Below are positions 1-9,512 of a stretch of 51,859 bases of DNA, one piece after another (position 1 is the stretch's first letter; every line of letters begins with the position of its first letter). The notes under the pieces were generated by a model, which was given only the letters and a program-made list of their open reading frames with translations, had not been told where the DNA came from and made no database searches. The stretch comes from Bacillus timonensis. GTDB taxonomy: Bacteria; Bacillota; Bacilli; Bacillales; Bacillaceae_L. Position numbers and translations under genes: made by a program. The stretch lies in NCBI RefSeq assembly GCF_000285535.1, contig NZ_HE610988.1, positions 411,955-463,813 of the forward strand, in the 5' to 3' direction.

Positions 1-19
1 TTTTTGTTAGCTGTATTTT

Positions 20-1738
20 TTAATCTTCCATTGTGGAAAGGTCACCTGTTGGTAAATCAAGCTCCCATGCCTTTAAAACACGTCTCATGATTTTTCCACT
101 ACGGGTTTTCGGAAGTTTATCCTTAAACTCAATTTCACGAGGCGCAGCATGTGCTGCTAAACCCTTTTTCACAAAGTTTCTAATTTCTTCTTTTAACTCA
201 TCTGTCGGTTCATAACCATCAATTAGTGCAACGAAAGCTTTAATAATTTCTCCACGTACAGGGTCTGGCTTTCCGATTACCCCCGCCTCAGCAATTGCTG
301 GGTGTTCAACTAATTTACTTTCTACCTCAAACGGTCCAACCCGCTCACCAGAGGTCATAATTACATCATCAACTCGACCTTGGAACCAGAAATAACCGTC
401 CTCATCCATATAGGCTGAATCCCCTGATACATACCAATCACCAGGCATAAAGTAAGACTCATATTTTGCTGGATTGTTCCAAATTTGATGCATCATTGAA
501 GGCCAGCCTTTTTTAATTGCTAAGTTACCCATTCGGTTCGGTGGTAATTCATTCCCTTGATCATCTACAATAGCAGCTTTGATTCCAGGGAATGGTTTAC
601 CCATTGAGCCAGGCTTAATTTCCATACAAGGGTAATTGCTTATTAGCTGAGCTCCTGTTTCTGTCATCCACCAGTTATCATGAATGCGTAAATTAAATAC
701 TTTTACTCCCCAACGTACAACTTCAGGGTTAAGTGGCTCACCAACACTTAACACATGACGCAAGGATCGTAAATCAAATTGTTTTACAAGCTCATCTCCA
801 GCGCCCATTAGCATTCTAAATGCAGTCGGAGCACTATACCAAACTGTAATTCCATAATCCTCAATTGTTTGGTACCAATTTTCAGGTCTGAAACGTCCTC
901 CTACAATGACGTTTGAGGCCCCGTTCAGCCAAGGACCAAAAATACCATAAGACGTTCCTGTTACCCATCCTGGGTCAGCCGTACACCAATAGATATCATC
1001 TTCTTTTAAATCTAGAATCCAATTGGCTGTTTGATATTGTTGAATCATCGCGTTATGAACATGCAAGACTCCCTTTGGCTTACCTGTGGAGCCAGAAGTA
1101 TAGTGTAAGAGCATGCCATCGGTTCTTTCCACCCATTCAATTTGCAATTCTTTACTTGCCGTTTTTAAACGACCTTGAAAGTCAATAAAAGGACCTTCCT
1201 CTTTTACATCTTCACCGACAAGAACGATATGCTCTAATGCAGGAAGATCATTGAATGGAATTCGATCTACTAGCTCTGGAGTTGTCACAATAACCTTTGC
1301 TTCACTGTCTTCTAAGCGGTCACGAACAGCGCCTTCCATAAATGCTTCAAATAGTGGACCAACGATTGCACCTAATTTAATAGCTCCTAATACTGTAAAA
1401 TACAATTCAGGAGAGCGCGGCATAAATACAAATACACGGTCCCCCTTTACCACATCAGCAGCTTGTTTTAACACGTTAGCCGCACGGTTCGTATATTCTT
1501 TCATTTCCTTAAATGTATATTTCTCATCACGTGATGGATCACGATAATATAGGGCAACTTTATTTTTCCTTTCACCCTCAGCATGGCGGTCGATTGCTTC
1601 ATAGGCAATATTTACTTTGCCTGTTTCATACCAAGAAAAATTCTTTTCTACTTCTGCCCAATCAAAATTCGCATATGCTTCATCATAATCTTTTAAATTA
1701 TAATTACCTTTTGTCACTGGTAGCGCTTCCACTTTCAC
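20..1738 (-). CDS. acsA: Acetyl-CoA synthetase (AMP-forming)
   Basis: Converts acetate, ATP and CoA to acetyl-CoA in the cytoplasm. The 572 residues match the length of B. subtilis AcsA. The adenylate-forming signature YTSGSTGKPKG is near residue 212, and the C-terminal PKTRSGKIMRR motif carries the catalytic lysine at residue 549. That lysine is the one AcuA acetylates and AcuC deacetylates in B. subtilis. The ATG at 1738 follows AAAGGGG at good spacing. The gene is divergent from acuABC, whose products control it, as in B. subtilis. Family assignment is near certain. Confidence 0.97.
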   Translation of the reverse strand: MKVEALPVTKGNYNLKDYDEAYANFDWAEVEKNFSWYETGKVNIAYEAIDRHAEGERKNKVALYYRDPSRDEKYTFKEMKEYTNRAANVLKQAADVVKGDRVFVFMPRSPELYFTVLGAIKLGAIVGPLFEAFMEGAVRDRLEDSEAKVIVTTPELVDRIPFNDLPALEHIVLVGEDVKEEGPFIDFQGRLKTASKELQIEWVERTDGMLLHYTSGSTGKPKGVLHVHNAMIQQYQTANWILDLKEDDIYWCTADPGWVTGTSYGIFGPWLNGASNVIVGGRFRPENWYQTIEDYGITVWYSAPTAFRMLMGAGDELVKQFDLRSLRHVLSVGEPLNPEVVRWGVKVFNLRIHDNWWMTETGAQLISNYPCMEIKPGSMGKPFPGIKAAIVDDQGNELPPNRMGNLAIKKGWPSMMHQIWNNPAKYESYFMPGDWYVSGDSAYMDEDGYFWFQGRVDDVIMTSGERVGPFEVESKLVEHPAIAEAGVIGKPDPVRGEIIKAFVALIDGYEPTDELKEEIRNFVKKGLAAHAAPREIEFKDKLPKTRSGKIMRRVLKAWELDLPTGDLSTMED

Positions 1739-1776
1739 ATTACATTTCCCCTTTATGTAATTTATTTACTATTCTA

Positions 1777-1804
1777 TTATAAAATAAAATTTACCTTTTC
1801 TCAA
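1777..1804 (-). promoter_or_regulatory. Candidate sigma-A promoter of acsA
   Basis: On the minus strand TTGAGA (1799-1804) and TATAAT (1777-1782) are separated by 16 bases, about 40 bases upstream of the acsA start. The hexamers are good; use is inferred. Confidence 0.55.
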
Positions 1805-1866
1805 TTTTTAAAATTTTGTTTATATATTATTTTTCTGTAAAATTGTATAATTAGTGTAATAACAGT

Positions 1867-1880
1867 TGAAAACGCTTCAT
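1867..1880 (+). promoter_or_regulatory. cre site (CcpA operator) in the acsA-acuA gap
   Basis: TGAAAACGCTTCAT fits the catabolite-responsive element consensus with one mismatch. It overlaps the expected -35 region of acuA and lies upstream of acsA. In B. subtilis both acsA and acuABC are repressed through CcpA, and ccpA itself is three genes away here. Confidence 0.7.
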
Positions 1881-1896
1881 TTTTACTAGATTCATG

Positions 1897-1902
1897 TATA
1901 AT
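1897..1902 (+). promoter_or_regulatory. Candidate -10 element of the acuABC promoter
   Basis: A perfect TATAAT lies 30 bases before the acuA start. The -35 region at 17-base spacing falls inside the cre site and is poor (GCTTCA), so bound CcpA would block polymerase. Confidence 0.5.
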
Positions 1903-1931
1903 GATAATGACTTTAGAATGGTGGTGACATT

Positions 1932-2564
1932 GTGGAGCATAAGAAAACATATAATGCAAAGGAACTAAAGACCCCTCATGGTACACTTATAATAGAAGGT
2001 CCCATTTCTGGAGAAACCCTTGCTAGCTATGATTTTCACGAAGATTTGGTAGCATTTCGTACACCAGACCAACAGCATAAAGCATTGGTTGAAATTGCAG
2101 ACCTACCTGAAGGAAGAATCATTATTGCGAGAGAGCATAATACCATCGTTGGTTATGTTACATACCTTTATCCAGACCCACTTGAGCGTTGGTCTGAGGG
2201 AAAAATAGAAAATCTAATAGAATTAGGTGCAATTGAAGTTATCCCAAAATTTCGAGGCTCTAGGGTTGGTAAAAATCTCTTAATTGTTTCAATGATGGAT
2301 GATGCGATGGAAGATTACCTAATTATTACAACTGAATATTATTGGCACTGGGATTTGAAAGGCACCGCCCTAAATGTATGGGAATATCGAAAGGTAATGG
2401 AAAAAATGATGAGTGCCGGTGGACTCGAATGGTTTGCAACAGATGACCCTGAAATTAGTTCACACCCTGCCAATTGTTTAATGGCGCGAATTGGAAAGCG
2501 TGTAAATCAAGATACAATTGAAAGGTTTGATAGGTTACGCTTTATGAACCGATTTATGTATTAA
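1932..2564 (+). CDS. acuA: Protein acetyltransferase AcuA (GNAT family)
   Basis: Acetylates and inactivates acetyl-CoA synthetase at its active-site lysine. The 210 residues match B. subtilis AcuA end to end, including the stretch GRIIIAREHNTIVGYVTYLY and the GAIEVIPKFRGSRVGKNLL acetyl-CoA binding segment near residues 95-115. The start is GTG at 1932, giving MEHKKTY as in the homolog. It is the first gene of acuABC and is followed by acuB after 26 bases. Confidence 0.95.
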   Translation: MEHKKTYNAKELKTPHGTLIIEGPISGETLASYDFHEDLVAFRTPDQQHKALVEIADLPEGRIIIAREHNTIVGYVTYLYPDPLERWSEGKIENLIELGAIEVIPKFRGSRVGKNLLIVSMMDDAMEDYLIITTEYYWHWDLKGTALNVWEYRKVMEKMMSAGGLEWFATDDPEISSHPANCLMARIGKRVNQDTIERFDRLRFMNRFMY

Positions 2565-2590
2565 GGAGTTTAAAGTAAGGGGGATCTCAC

Positions 2591-3234
2591 ATGATTGTTG
2601 AAGAAATAATGAAAAAAATGTGATAACGTTATCACCGAATGATACCATTTCTACCGCGATAAAACTAATGGACGAAAAAAAGATTCGACATATTCCTGTC
2701 GTAGATACAAATCAACATGTGATTGGGCTTATTAGTGACCGTGATATTCGCGATGCAAAGCCCTCCATCCTAGACTTTACTAATCAAGAAAAAACACTAG
2801 AATCACCAATAAAGGAAATTATGGTGAAAGACGTCATAACCGGTCATCCACTCGATTTTGTGGAGGAAATTTCTGCTGTCTTTTCTCAGAATCGAATTGG
2901 CTGTCTACCAATAGAATCCAATGGACAATTAGTTGGAATTATCACAGAAACAGATTTACTGCATACTTTTGCACAACTTACAGGTGCAAACCAACCCGGC
3001 TCCCAACTAGAAATAAAAGTACATAATCGAGCTGGTGCTTTGGCAGACGTTGTCAATGTTATAAAAAACCATAATGTAAATATACACAGTGTGCTTGTTT
3101 ATCCTGACAAGAACACCCAATTTAAAATTGTAGTCTTACGAGTTCAAACGATGAATCCAACAAAAATTATTACAAATCTAAAAAATGAGGGGTACACTGT
3201 GATGTGGCCTTCCATTCCAGGGTCTCTATCATGA
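2591..3234 (+). CDS. acuB: AcuB, CBS/ACT-domain protein, frameshifted after codon 9
   Basis: Member of the acetoin/acetate utilisation cluster. The B. subtilis homolog has two CBS domains followed by an ACT domain, and its biochemical role is poorly defined. The natural start is ATG at 2591, giving MIVEEIMKK. A run of seven A (2612-2618) then puts the frame onto TGA at 2621. Eight A would restore NVITLSPNDT and a 214-residue protein of the usual length. From 2620 onward the frame is open and well conserved: CBS1, CBS2 with DFVEEISAVF, then an ACT domain from about residue 135. The stop overlaps acuC by ATGA. The downstream frame could begin at GTG 2620 but has no good binding site there. The shift may be a homopolymer sequencing error, a true mutation or a slippage site. 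Confidence 0.88.
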
Positions 3235-4385
3235 CAAAAGAATCTGCTTTTGTCTATTCAGACCATTTGTTAAAATATCGTTTTAGTCATGATCATCCCT
3301 TTAACCAAACGAGGGTAAAGCTTACATATGATCTACTTAAAAGTTTGAACTTGTTAGATGACTCGGATATTATTCCACCTAGAATTGCTTCAGATGAAGA
3401 ATTGCAGCTTGTCCATGATCCAAGATTTATAGAAGCTGTTAAGTTAGCTGGTGAGGGAAAGCTCCCTGAAGAAATTGGACACAACTATGGGATTGGTACA
3501 GAGGATACTCCTATTTTCCCAGGGATGCATGAAGCAAGTGCCTTATTAGTAGGCGCTACCCTTTCCGCTGTTGACCATGTGATGTCAGGAAAATCAAAGC
3601 ATGCTTTAAATCTAGGCGGGGGATTACACCACGGCTTCCGTGGGAAAGCATCAGGATTTTGTGTATATAATGACAGTGCCGTTGCAATTCGCTATATGCA
3701 AAAGAAGTATAATGTAAGGGTACTTTATGTAGACACGGATGCACATCATGGAGACGGTGTTCAATGGACGTTCTATGATGACCCTGACGTATGCACACTA
3801 TCCATTCATGAGACAGGACGATATCTATTCCCTGGAACCGGAAATGTTACGGAGAGGGGCTCTGGTAAAGGCTATGGGTATTCCTTCAATATCCCATTAG
3901 ATGCATTCACTGAGGATGACTCTTGGTTACACGCCTACAAGACTGCCTTTACTGAAGTAACGGAATTTTTTAAGCCTGACGTTATATTTACGCAAAATGG
4001 TGTGGATTCACATTACTATGATCCGTTAACACATTTGTCTGCGACTATGAAAATCTATCGTGAAATCCCTAAGCTTGCTCACCATCTTGCCCATCAATAT
4101 TGTGATGGCCGATGGATTGCAGTTGGCGGAGGAGGGTATGACATCTGGAGAGTCGTACCAAGAGCATGGTCATTCATTTGGCTTGAAATGATTGAAAAAT
4201 CCGATATTAGTGGTGCACTTCCAGTTGATTGGATTAATAAGTGGCAGCCAAAGGCAAAATTAACCCTTCCTACATACTGGGATGACGAACCAAATATTTA
4301 TCCTCCGATCCCAAGAAAAGCAGAAATTGAAGAAAAAAATGCCTTAACTGTTTCAAAAACTCTTTACCCTATACGGAATAAATAA
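3231..4385 (+). CDS. acuC: Acetoin utilisation protein AcuC, class I-type deacetylase
   Basis: Removes the acetyl group from AcsA and so reactivates it. The zinc-dependent histone-deacetylase fold is clear: GGGLHHGFRGKASGFCVYND, then DTDAHHGDGVQ with the metal-binding Asp and His, and GGGGYD near residue 300. It is 384 residues from the ATG at 3231, which overlaps the acuB stop (translational coupling). The open frame extends further upstream, but those codons lie inside acuB. It ends at a bidirectional terminator shared with ccpA. Confidence 0.95.
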   Translation: MTKESAFVYSDHLLKYRFSHDHPFNQTRVKLTYDLLKSLNLLDDSDIIPPRIASDEELQLVHDPRFIEAVKLAGEGKLPEEIGHNYGIGTEDTPIFPGMHEASALLVGATLSAVDHVMSGKSKHALNLGGGLHHGFRGKASGFCVYNDSAVAIRYMQKKYNVRVLYVDTDAHHGDGVQWTFYDDPDVCTLSIHETGRYLFPGTGNVTERGSGKGYGYSFNIPLDAFTEDDSWLHAYKTAFTEVTEFFKPDVIFTQNGVDSHYYDPLTHLSATMKIYREIPKLAHHLAHQYCDGRWIAVGGGGYDIWRVVPRAWSFIWLEMIEKSDISGALPVDWINKWQPKAKLTLPTYWDDEPNIYPPIPRKAEIEEKNALTVSKTLYPIRNK

Positions 4386-4412
4386 AAAAAACACGGTTAA
4401 CCGTGTTTTTTT
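4385..4412. terminator. Bidirectional terminator between acuC and ccpA
   Basis: The perfect palindrome ACACGGTTAACCGTGT is flanked by an A run on the left and a T run on the right, so it can end both convergent transcripts. Confidence 0.9.
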
Positions 4413-4416
4413 ATCT

Positions 4417-5418
4417 TTATTGTTTAGTTGAATTTCTATATTCAATCCGGTGTGGTAATACCACGATTTGTTCTTCAACATTTTCTTTGTTCATGAGCTT
4501 CGTTAATAGTCTCATTGCCACCGCGCCAATATCATACATTGGTTGTACAACCGTGGTAAGCTGTGGACGTACCATGAGTGCTAAACGGGTATTATCAAAG
4601 CCGATTACTTCAATATCATTTGGAATTGAATATCCTAAATCTTGTGCACTATGGATAACTCCTAATGCCATTTCATCCGTACCAACAAATATAGCAGTCG
4701 GCTTGTCCGCTAATTCATGAATCTTTTCAAAACCTTCAATACCTGAATCATATGTGTAATCACCTTCATATACATATTCTTCATTGAATGAAAGTCCTGC
4801 GTCCTCGAGGGCACGTTTGTAACCTGCTAATTTCTTTTCTGCATTAATCGGCTCGTTTAACGGTCCGATAATAAACGCAATTTTCTTATGTCCTCTGTTT
4901 GCTAATTCCGTAACTGCATCGTACGAAGCTTGCTCCGAATCAATTATAACGGATGGAACCGTATCTGAGCTTTCAACTGAAGCAGCCAACACAATTGGCA
5001 CAGGTGACTTTTCGAATTCCTCAACATGTTCCTGAGTAACATTTCCACTCATAAAAACAATACCATCTACTTGTTTTCCTAGCATTGTATTTAATAGGTG
5101 AAATTCTTTATCCTTGTTTTGATCCGAGTTGCTTAGAATGATATTGTATTTATACATTGTTGCAATATCTTCAATTCCACGTGCAAGCTCTGAATAAAAA
5201 ATATTTGAGATATCCGGAATGATAACTCCTACTGTAGTCGTTTTTTTACTAGCTAGTCCACGAGCTACAGCATTTGGACGATACCCTAATCGTTCAATTG
5301 CTTCTTGTACTTTTTTTCGGGTTGTTGGTTTTACATTGGGATTGCCATTTACAACACGAGATACGGTTGCCATTGATACATTGGCTTCCCTTGCTACATC
5401 ATAGATTGTCACATTCAT
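4417..5418 (-). CDS. ccpA: Catabolite control protein A
   Basis: LacI/GalR-family global regulator that binds cre sites together with HPr-Ser-P. The N-terminal helix-turn-helix ([20 protein letters not shown]) and hinge ([12 protein letters not shown]) are almost identical to B. subtilis CcpA, followed by the periplasmic-binding-protein-like core. It has 333 residues from the ATG at 5418, which follows AAGGAG by 8 bases. The GTG nine bases upstream is part of that binding site and is not the start. The genes beside it (acsA, acuABC) are classical targets. Confidence 0.97.
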   Translation of the reverse strand: MNVTIYDVAREANVSMATVSRVVNGNPNVKPTTRKKVQEAIERLGYRPNAVARGLASKKTTTVGVIIPDISNIFYSELARGIEDIATMYKYNIILSNSDQNKDKEFHLLNTMLGKQVDGIVFMSGNVTQEHVEEFEKSPVPIVLAASVESSDTVPSVIIDSEQASYDAVTELANRGHKKIAFIIGPLNEPINAEKKLAGYKRALEDAGLSFNEEYVYEGDYTYDSGIEGFEKIHELADKPTAIFVGTDEMALGVIHSAQDLGYSIPNDIEVIGFDNTRLALMVRPQLTTVVQPMYDIGAVAMRLLTKLMNKENVEEQIVVLPHRIEYRNSTKQ

Positions 5419-5581
5419 TGACAGCACTCCTTATTTCAAGTAACTCTTATATGTAGTATGAGCTTTTTTATACAAACAAATGTTAAATTTGTTCACTTTA
5501 TCTAAATAATCATACGACACTTAGCTTACAAGGGCAATTAATTTGTGTAATTCTTAACAAATTCGTTAAAAAAACCCCTAA

Positions 5582-5614
5582 AAAACCTCCTACTATAGTA
5601 GTAAGAGGTTTTGA
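5582..5614 (-). terminator. Terminator of aroA
   Basis: On the minus strand AAAACCTC and GAGGTTTT enclose an inner CTACTATAGTAG palindrome and are followed by T-rich sequence. Confidence 0.8.
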
Positions 5615-5620
5615 TGAAAA

Positions 5621-6697
5621 CTATACACGAACGGCTTGAGATGCCTTAAGTTCAGTGATCCATTTTTCAAATTGATCAAAATCCATTTGCTGTGCTGAGT
5701 CTGATAAAGCAACTGCTGGATCTGGATGTACCTCCGCCATAACACCATCCGCTCCAATTGCAAGAGCAGCCTTTGCACATGGCAATAATAAATCTCGGCG
5801 TCCAGTTGAATGTGTTACATCAACAAATACCGGTAAATGTGTTTCCTGTTTTAAAATTGGAACTGCAGAAATATCTAATGTATTACGAGTTGCTTTTTCG
5901 TAAGTACGGATACCTCTTTCACAAAGAATAATTTGGTCATTACCTTGAGAGATGATATATTCAGCTGCATTTACGAATTCGTCGATTGTAGCAGCTAATC
6001 CACGTTTCAACAATACAGGCTTTTTAACAGAACCTGCTGCCTTTAATAATTCAAAGTTCTGCATGTTACGTGCACCAATTTGAATAACATCGATGTATTC
6101 ACAAGCAACTTCAATATCCGCAGGATTTACAATTTCACTGATAACAGCCATATCAAATTGATCAGCGACACGTTTTAAGATTTTTAATCCTTCAAGTCCT
6201 AATCCTTGGAAGTCGTAAGGAGAAGTTCTAGGCTTGAACGCACCACCACGAAGTAAACGTAAACCATGTTTCTTCGCTTCCTGCGCAACTGCAGCTGTTT
6301 GCTCAAAGCTTTCAACCGCACAAGGTCCAACGATGAATTGTTGTGTGCCATTACCAATTTTTACGCCTTTTACATCAACAATTGTATCTTCAGGTTTTTT
6401 CTTACGCGAAACAAGGAGAGCTTTGCGATGATCATCCTCTTGTATCTCAAGACCCGCCTTAAAGATTTCTTTAAAGATATGTTGAATAGTTGATGTTTCG
6501 AAAGGTCCTTCATTATGCTCTAAAATGTTATTTAACATTTTTCTTTCGCGTACAGGATCATAGCGGTTAACACCTTGTGTCTCTTTTACTTTACCAATTT
6601 CTTGAACTAATTTTCCCCGTTCACTAATAAGTTTAAGAATTTCAAGATTAATTTCTTCAACTCTTTCACGAAGGTTATCTAATTCTGCTTTACTCAT
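5621..6697 (-). CDS. aroA: Bifunctional chorismate mutase / DAHP synthase
   Basis: First step of the shikimate pathway (phosphoenolpyruvate plus erythrose 4-phosphate to DAHP), with an N-terminal AroQ-type chorismate mutase domain that gives feedback control. Residues 1-85 are the helical mutase ([20 protein letters not shown]). Residues from about 105 form the TIM-barrel synthase, with [18 protein letters not shown] and VDVTHSTG. Its 358 residues equal the B. subtilis enzyme, and the position next to ccpA is conserved. The ATG at 6697 follows AGGAAGAGAG. Confidence 0.96.
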   Translation of the reverse strand: MSKAELDNLRERVEEINLEILKLISERGKLVQEIGKVKETQGVNRYDPVRERKMLNNILEHNEGPFETSTIQHIFKEIFKAGLEIQEDDHRKALLVSRKKKPEDTIVDVKGVKIGNGTQQFIVGPCAVESFEQTAAVAQEAKKHGLRLLRGGAFKPRTSPYDFQGLGLEGLKILKRVADQFDMAVISEIVNPADIEVACEYIDVIQIGARNMQNFELLKAAGSVKKPVLLKRGLAATIDEFVNAAEYIISQGNDQIILCERGIRTYEKATRNTLDISAVPILKQETHLPVFVDVTHSTGRRDLLLPCAKAALAIGADGVMAEVHPDPAVALSDSAQQMDFDQFEKWITELKASQAVRV

Positions 6698-6895
6698 CTC
6701 TCTCTTCCTTTCTCCCGCAAGTTATAAGTCGCAATTTAGTCGAAATTATGATATATTTCTAGTAATTAGAATTCATTATAAACGATAAAATTCAATATGT
6801 CACTAAAAACTTTATTACCTAAACGCTTTTAAGCAATAAAGTATTATATGCTTATAAAAATTATCGGTGACAACTAAATTAAATAGTGATATTTA

Positions 6896-6925
6896 AAAAG
6901 TCCATGGTTTATCCATGGACTTTTT
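6896..6925 (-). terminator. Terminator of the ytxGHJ operon
   Basis: AAAAAGTCCATGG and CCATGGACTTTTT form a 13-base stem with a 4-base loop just downstream of ytxJ. The rest of the 265-base gap to aroA shows only AT-rich sequence. Confidence 0.85.
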
Positions 6926-6962
6926 GTAGTTAGAGAAAAACGGATTTCCGACTATTACTATA

Positions 6963-7289
6963 TTATTCTCCAGCAGCCACTAATGATTCCTTTGTAATAC
7001 TTCTATGGGATGCGTTCCATTTTATCTTGCCATCCTCAAATAGAAGTGCTTGAGGTGATTCATGTTTGATTCCAAAGGTTTCCGCTATGTAATTGGAAAG
7101 CTGTTTTGCTTCTTGTACATATAGAAAATAAGTTGGTACATCCTTATGTTCCTCTACAAACTGCTCATACTCATCAAATGCCGCTTTACTAATTGGACAG
7201 GTTAAACTGTGTTTGATAAAGATAAATTTATTTTCGTTAGTAAGGACTTGGTTAAATTCTTCAATTGTTTCAACTTTTGCTTTCCCCAT
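6963..7289 (-). CDS. ytxJ: Monothiol bacilliredoxin YtxJ (BrxC)
   Basis: Thioredoxin-fold protein of the bacillithiol redox system that reduces S-bacillithiolated proteins. It has a single active-site cysteine at residue 31 in the family motif TCPIS, and 108 residues is the family length. It is the last gene of ytxG-ytxH-ytxJ, 20 bases after ytxH. In B. subtilis this operon is under stress and stationary-phase control (SigB, SigH); I could not identify convincing versions of those promoters here. Confidence 0.9.
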   Translation of the reverse strand: MGKAKVETIEEFNQVLTNENKFIFIKHSLTCPISKAAFDEYEQFVEEHKDVPTYFLYVQEAKQLSNYIAETFGIKHESPQALLFEDGKIKWNASHRSITKESLVAAGE

Positions 7290-7309
7290 GTTTACATCTC
7301 TCCCTTTGT

Positions 7310-7702
7310 TTATTGGTTATGTTGAGTATTACTTTCTGCTTCGGTTAAGGCTTGCTTTGCTTCGGCAAGCTTTTCCTGGAACAACTGCTCATTTTCTGCA
7401 TGATCTTGGTTCGTTACTTCTGGCACTTCTTCTGTTTCTTGAATGTCTTGTTGTAATTCGGGCTCATTTTGCAAATTAGGTGCTTTAAAGTCTTTTACTT
7501 TCGTTAAAATTTGATTTGATTGCTCGGAAATTGTTTTGGATAGTGTATTTGTTTTTTCTTTTACAACACTTGCTTGATCATTTAGTTGCCTACGTAATTC
7601 CTGTCCTGTTTTTGGAGCTAAAAATAGAGCTGTTGCTGCTCCAACTGCAGCACCAACAATTGTACCAAGGATAAAATTTGAACCACTATTCTTTTTTCCC
7701 AT
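7310..7702 (-). CDS. ytxH: YtxH-domain general stress protein
   Basis: A 130-residue protein. The N-terminal glycine-zipper-like hydrophobic segment (FILGTIVGAAVGAATALFLAP, about residues 10-30) is followed by GQELRRQL, which defines the YtxH family. The rest is charged, Gln/Glu-rich and probably helical. It is expected to be a membrane-anchored stress protein of unknown biochemical role. It lies between ytxG (14 bases upstream) and ytxJ, as in B. subtilis. The start at 7702 follows AAAGGGGA. Confidence 0.88.
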   Translation of the reverse strand: MGKKNSGSNFILGTIVGAAVGAATALFLAPKTGQELRRQLNDQASVVKEKTNTLSKTISEQSNQILTKVKDFKAPNLQNEPELQQDIQETEEVPEVTNQDHAENEQLFQEKLAEAKQALTEAESNTQHNQ

Positions 7703-7716
7703 CGAAATCCCCTTTC

Positions 7717-8154
7717 TTAATTTGAAAAATGTTTTTCATGCTTTTGTTTTTTATCTTTCCATTTATCCCATATCTCTATTACAGCGTTTCCTACTTGAAC
7801 GACTTGTGAGATTTTGGTTTTGTTTTTCTCCAATTGCACAGCAACCTCATCTGTCACATTTCCAACTGATTTGTTAAAGCGTTGCAATGAAGTTCCAACA
7901 TCCTTAACGGCATCAACTACTGTATTTAGACTTTCCGACTTCTGCTGAATATCATCTGCAAGCTTATTTGTTTTATTCAGTAGGGCAGTCGTTTCACTTG
8001 TTATACCTTCCATTTGTTTCTCTAATCCAGATAAGGTACCTGCAACATTATCCAATGTATGTTGAAGCGAACGAAGCGTTTTGGAGAGATAAATAACTAA
8101 AATTAAAAATGCTACTGCAATTACTGCAACACTTATGTAAACGATAAGAATCAT
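7717..8154 (-). CDS. ytxG: DUF948 protein YtxG
   Basis: A 145-residue protein with one N-terminal membrane segment (about residues 1-25) followed by a long amphipathic helical region ([20 protein letters not shown] and onward), typical of DUF948. Its function is unknown and it is stress induced in B. subtilis. It is the first gene of the ytxGHJ operon, with a strong AAGGAGGTG binding site 9 bases before the ATG. Confidence 0.88.
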   Translation of the reverse strand: MILIVYISVAVIAVAFLILVIYLSKTLRSLQHTLDNVAGTLSGLEKQMEGITSETTALLNKTNKLADDIQQKSESLNTVVDAVKDVGTSLQRFNKSVGNVTDEVAVQLEKNKTKISQVVQVGNAVIEIWDKWKDKKQKHEKHFSN

Positions 8155-8346
8155 TCGTGATGCACCTCCTTATATCTTTCTTACCCGTTTTTACCACAAA
8201 TAATCATATTCTCCCATTGTTTAACTTTCGACATATCTCAACGAAATCCCTTCAGAGAATTAGTAGGCTTTTATTTAGTAAACAAATTTCTTTTATTAGG
8301 TTACAATAAGAATGTACATATGCAAATAGAAAATGGAGGCAAAATC

Positions 8347-9462
8347 ATGAAAGATTCACGAATTGAAACACTCGCTCGAAATTTAATTAATTATTCTGTA
8401 CGCCTTCAAAAGGGTGAAAAAGTTCTTATTGAAAACTTTGGGTTACAGCGTGAACTCGTTATTGCATTAATTAACGAGGCATATAAAGCAGGAGGATATC
8501 CATTTGTCTCTTTAAAGGACCATCAGGTAGACCGTGCTTTATTACTGGGAGCACAGGACAAGCAATTTGAAATGAAAGCGGATTTTGAAGCTAACGTTAT
8601 GAGTAAAATGGATGCTTATATTGGCTTGCGATCAGGTGATAACATTAATGAATTCGCTGATGTTCCCGATGATAAAATGAAAATTGAAGGTAATACAGTC
8701 GGCAAAAAAGTACATCGGGAAATTCGTGTACCAAAGACAAAATGGGTGGTTTTACGTTATCCAAATTCATCAATGGCTCAGCTTGCAAAAATGAGCACAG
8801 AAGCATTTGAAGATTTTTATTTCAATGTATGTAATCTTGACTACGGTAAAATGAGCACTGCAATGGACGCTCTAGTTGAACTTATGGACAAGACAGACAA
8901 GGTTCGCCTTACAGGCCAAGGAACAGATCTCACATTCTCCATCAAAGGAATCAAAGCGATTAAATGTGCGGGAGAAATGAATATTCCAGATGGTGAAGTA
9001 TATACGGCACCTGTTCGAGATTCAATCAACGGAACGCTAACTTATAATACACCTTCACCATATCAAGGTTTTACTTTTGAAAATGTTTCACTTACTTTCA
9101 AAGACGGAAAAATTGTTGAGGCTACCTCTAATGATACAGAGCGTATTAATAAAATACTAGATACAGATGAGGGCGCACGTTATATAGGTGAATTTGCAAT
9201 CGGGGTAAATCCATATATTCAACATCCAATGCAAGACATTCTTTTTGATGAAAAAATTGATGGCAGCTTCCACTTTACCCCAGGTCAAGCCTATGATGAT
9301 GCTTATAATGGAAACAACTCAAATATCCAGTGGGATATGGTAAATATTCAGCGTCCTGAATACGGTGGTGGAGAAATTTACTTTGATGATGTTCTTATTC
9401 GTAAAGATGGCCGTTTTGTCATCCCTGAACTTGAGCCATTAAATCCCGAGAATCTTAAGTAA
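8347..9462 (+). CDS. M29-family metalloaminopeptidase (AmpS/PepS type)
   Basis: Cytoplasmic aminopeptidase releasing N-terminal residues from peptides. The 371 residues match the thermophilic aminopeptidase family M29, with the C-terminal DILFDEKIDGSFHFTPG and NIQWDMVNIQRPEYGGGEIYFDD segments that carry metal ligands and the conserved ending. ATG 8347 is chosen because GGAGG lies 7 bases before it; an ATG 27 bases earlier has no such site. It sits alone on the plus strand between ytxG and murC, where I recall no such gene in B. subtilis. Confidence 0.88.
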   Translation: MKDSRIETLARNLINYSVRLQKGEKVLIENFGLQRELVIALINEAYKAGGYPFVSLKDHQVDRALLLGAQDKQFEMKADFEANVMSKMDAYIGLRSGDNINEFADVPDDKMKIEGNTVGKKVHREIRVPKTKWVVLRYPNSSMAQLAKMSTEAFEDFYFNVCNLDYGKMSTAMDALVELMDKTDKVRLTGQGTDLTFSIKGIKAIKCAGEMNIPDGEVYTAPVRDSINGTLTYNTPSPYQGFTFENVSLTFKDGKIVEATSNDTERINKILDTDEGARYIGEFAIGVNPYIQHPMQDILFDEKIDGSFHFTPGQAYDDAYNGNNSNIQWDMVNIQRPEYGGGEIYFDDVLIRKDGRFVIPELEPLNPENLK

Positions 9463-9467
9463 TTGTA

Positions 9468-9507
9468 AAAGGACCTTTGCGATTGATTCGCAAGGTCCCT
9501 TTTTTTA
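9468..9507. terminator. Bidirectional terminator between aminopeptidase gene and murC
   Basis: GGACCTTTGCGA pairs with TTCGCAAGGTCC (one bulge), with AAAA before it and seven T after it. Confidence 0.88.
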
Positions 9508-9512
9508 CAGTA

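Noticed and set aside
2620-3234. acuB starting at GTG 2620 as a complete 204-residue gene
   Set aside because: No binding site precedes it, and the ten codons from ATG 2591 encode the conserved N-terminus in the other frame, so a frameshifted acuB fits better.
8155-8260. SigB or SigH promoter for ytxGHJ
   Set aside because: Minus-strand GGGTAA and GGAGAAT look like -10 elements, but no matching -35 is found at the right distance.
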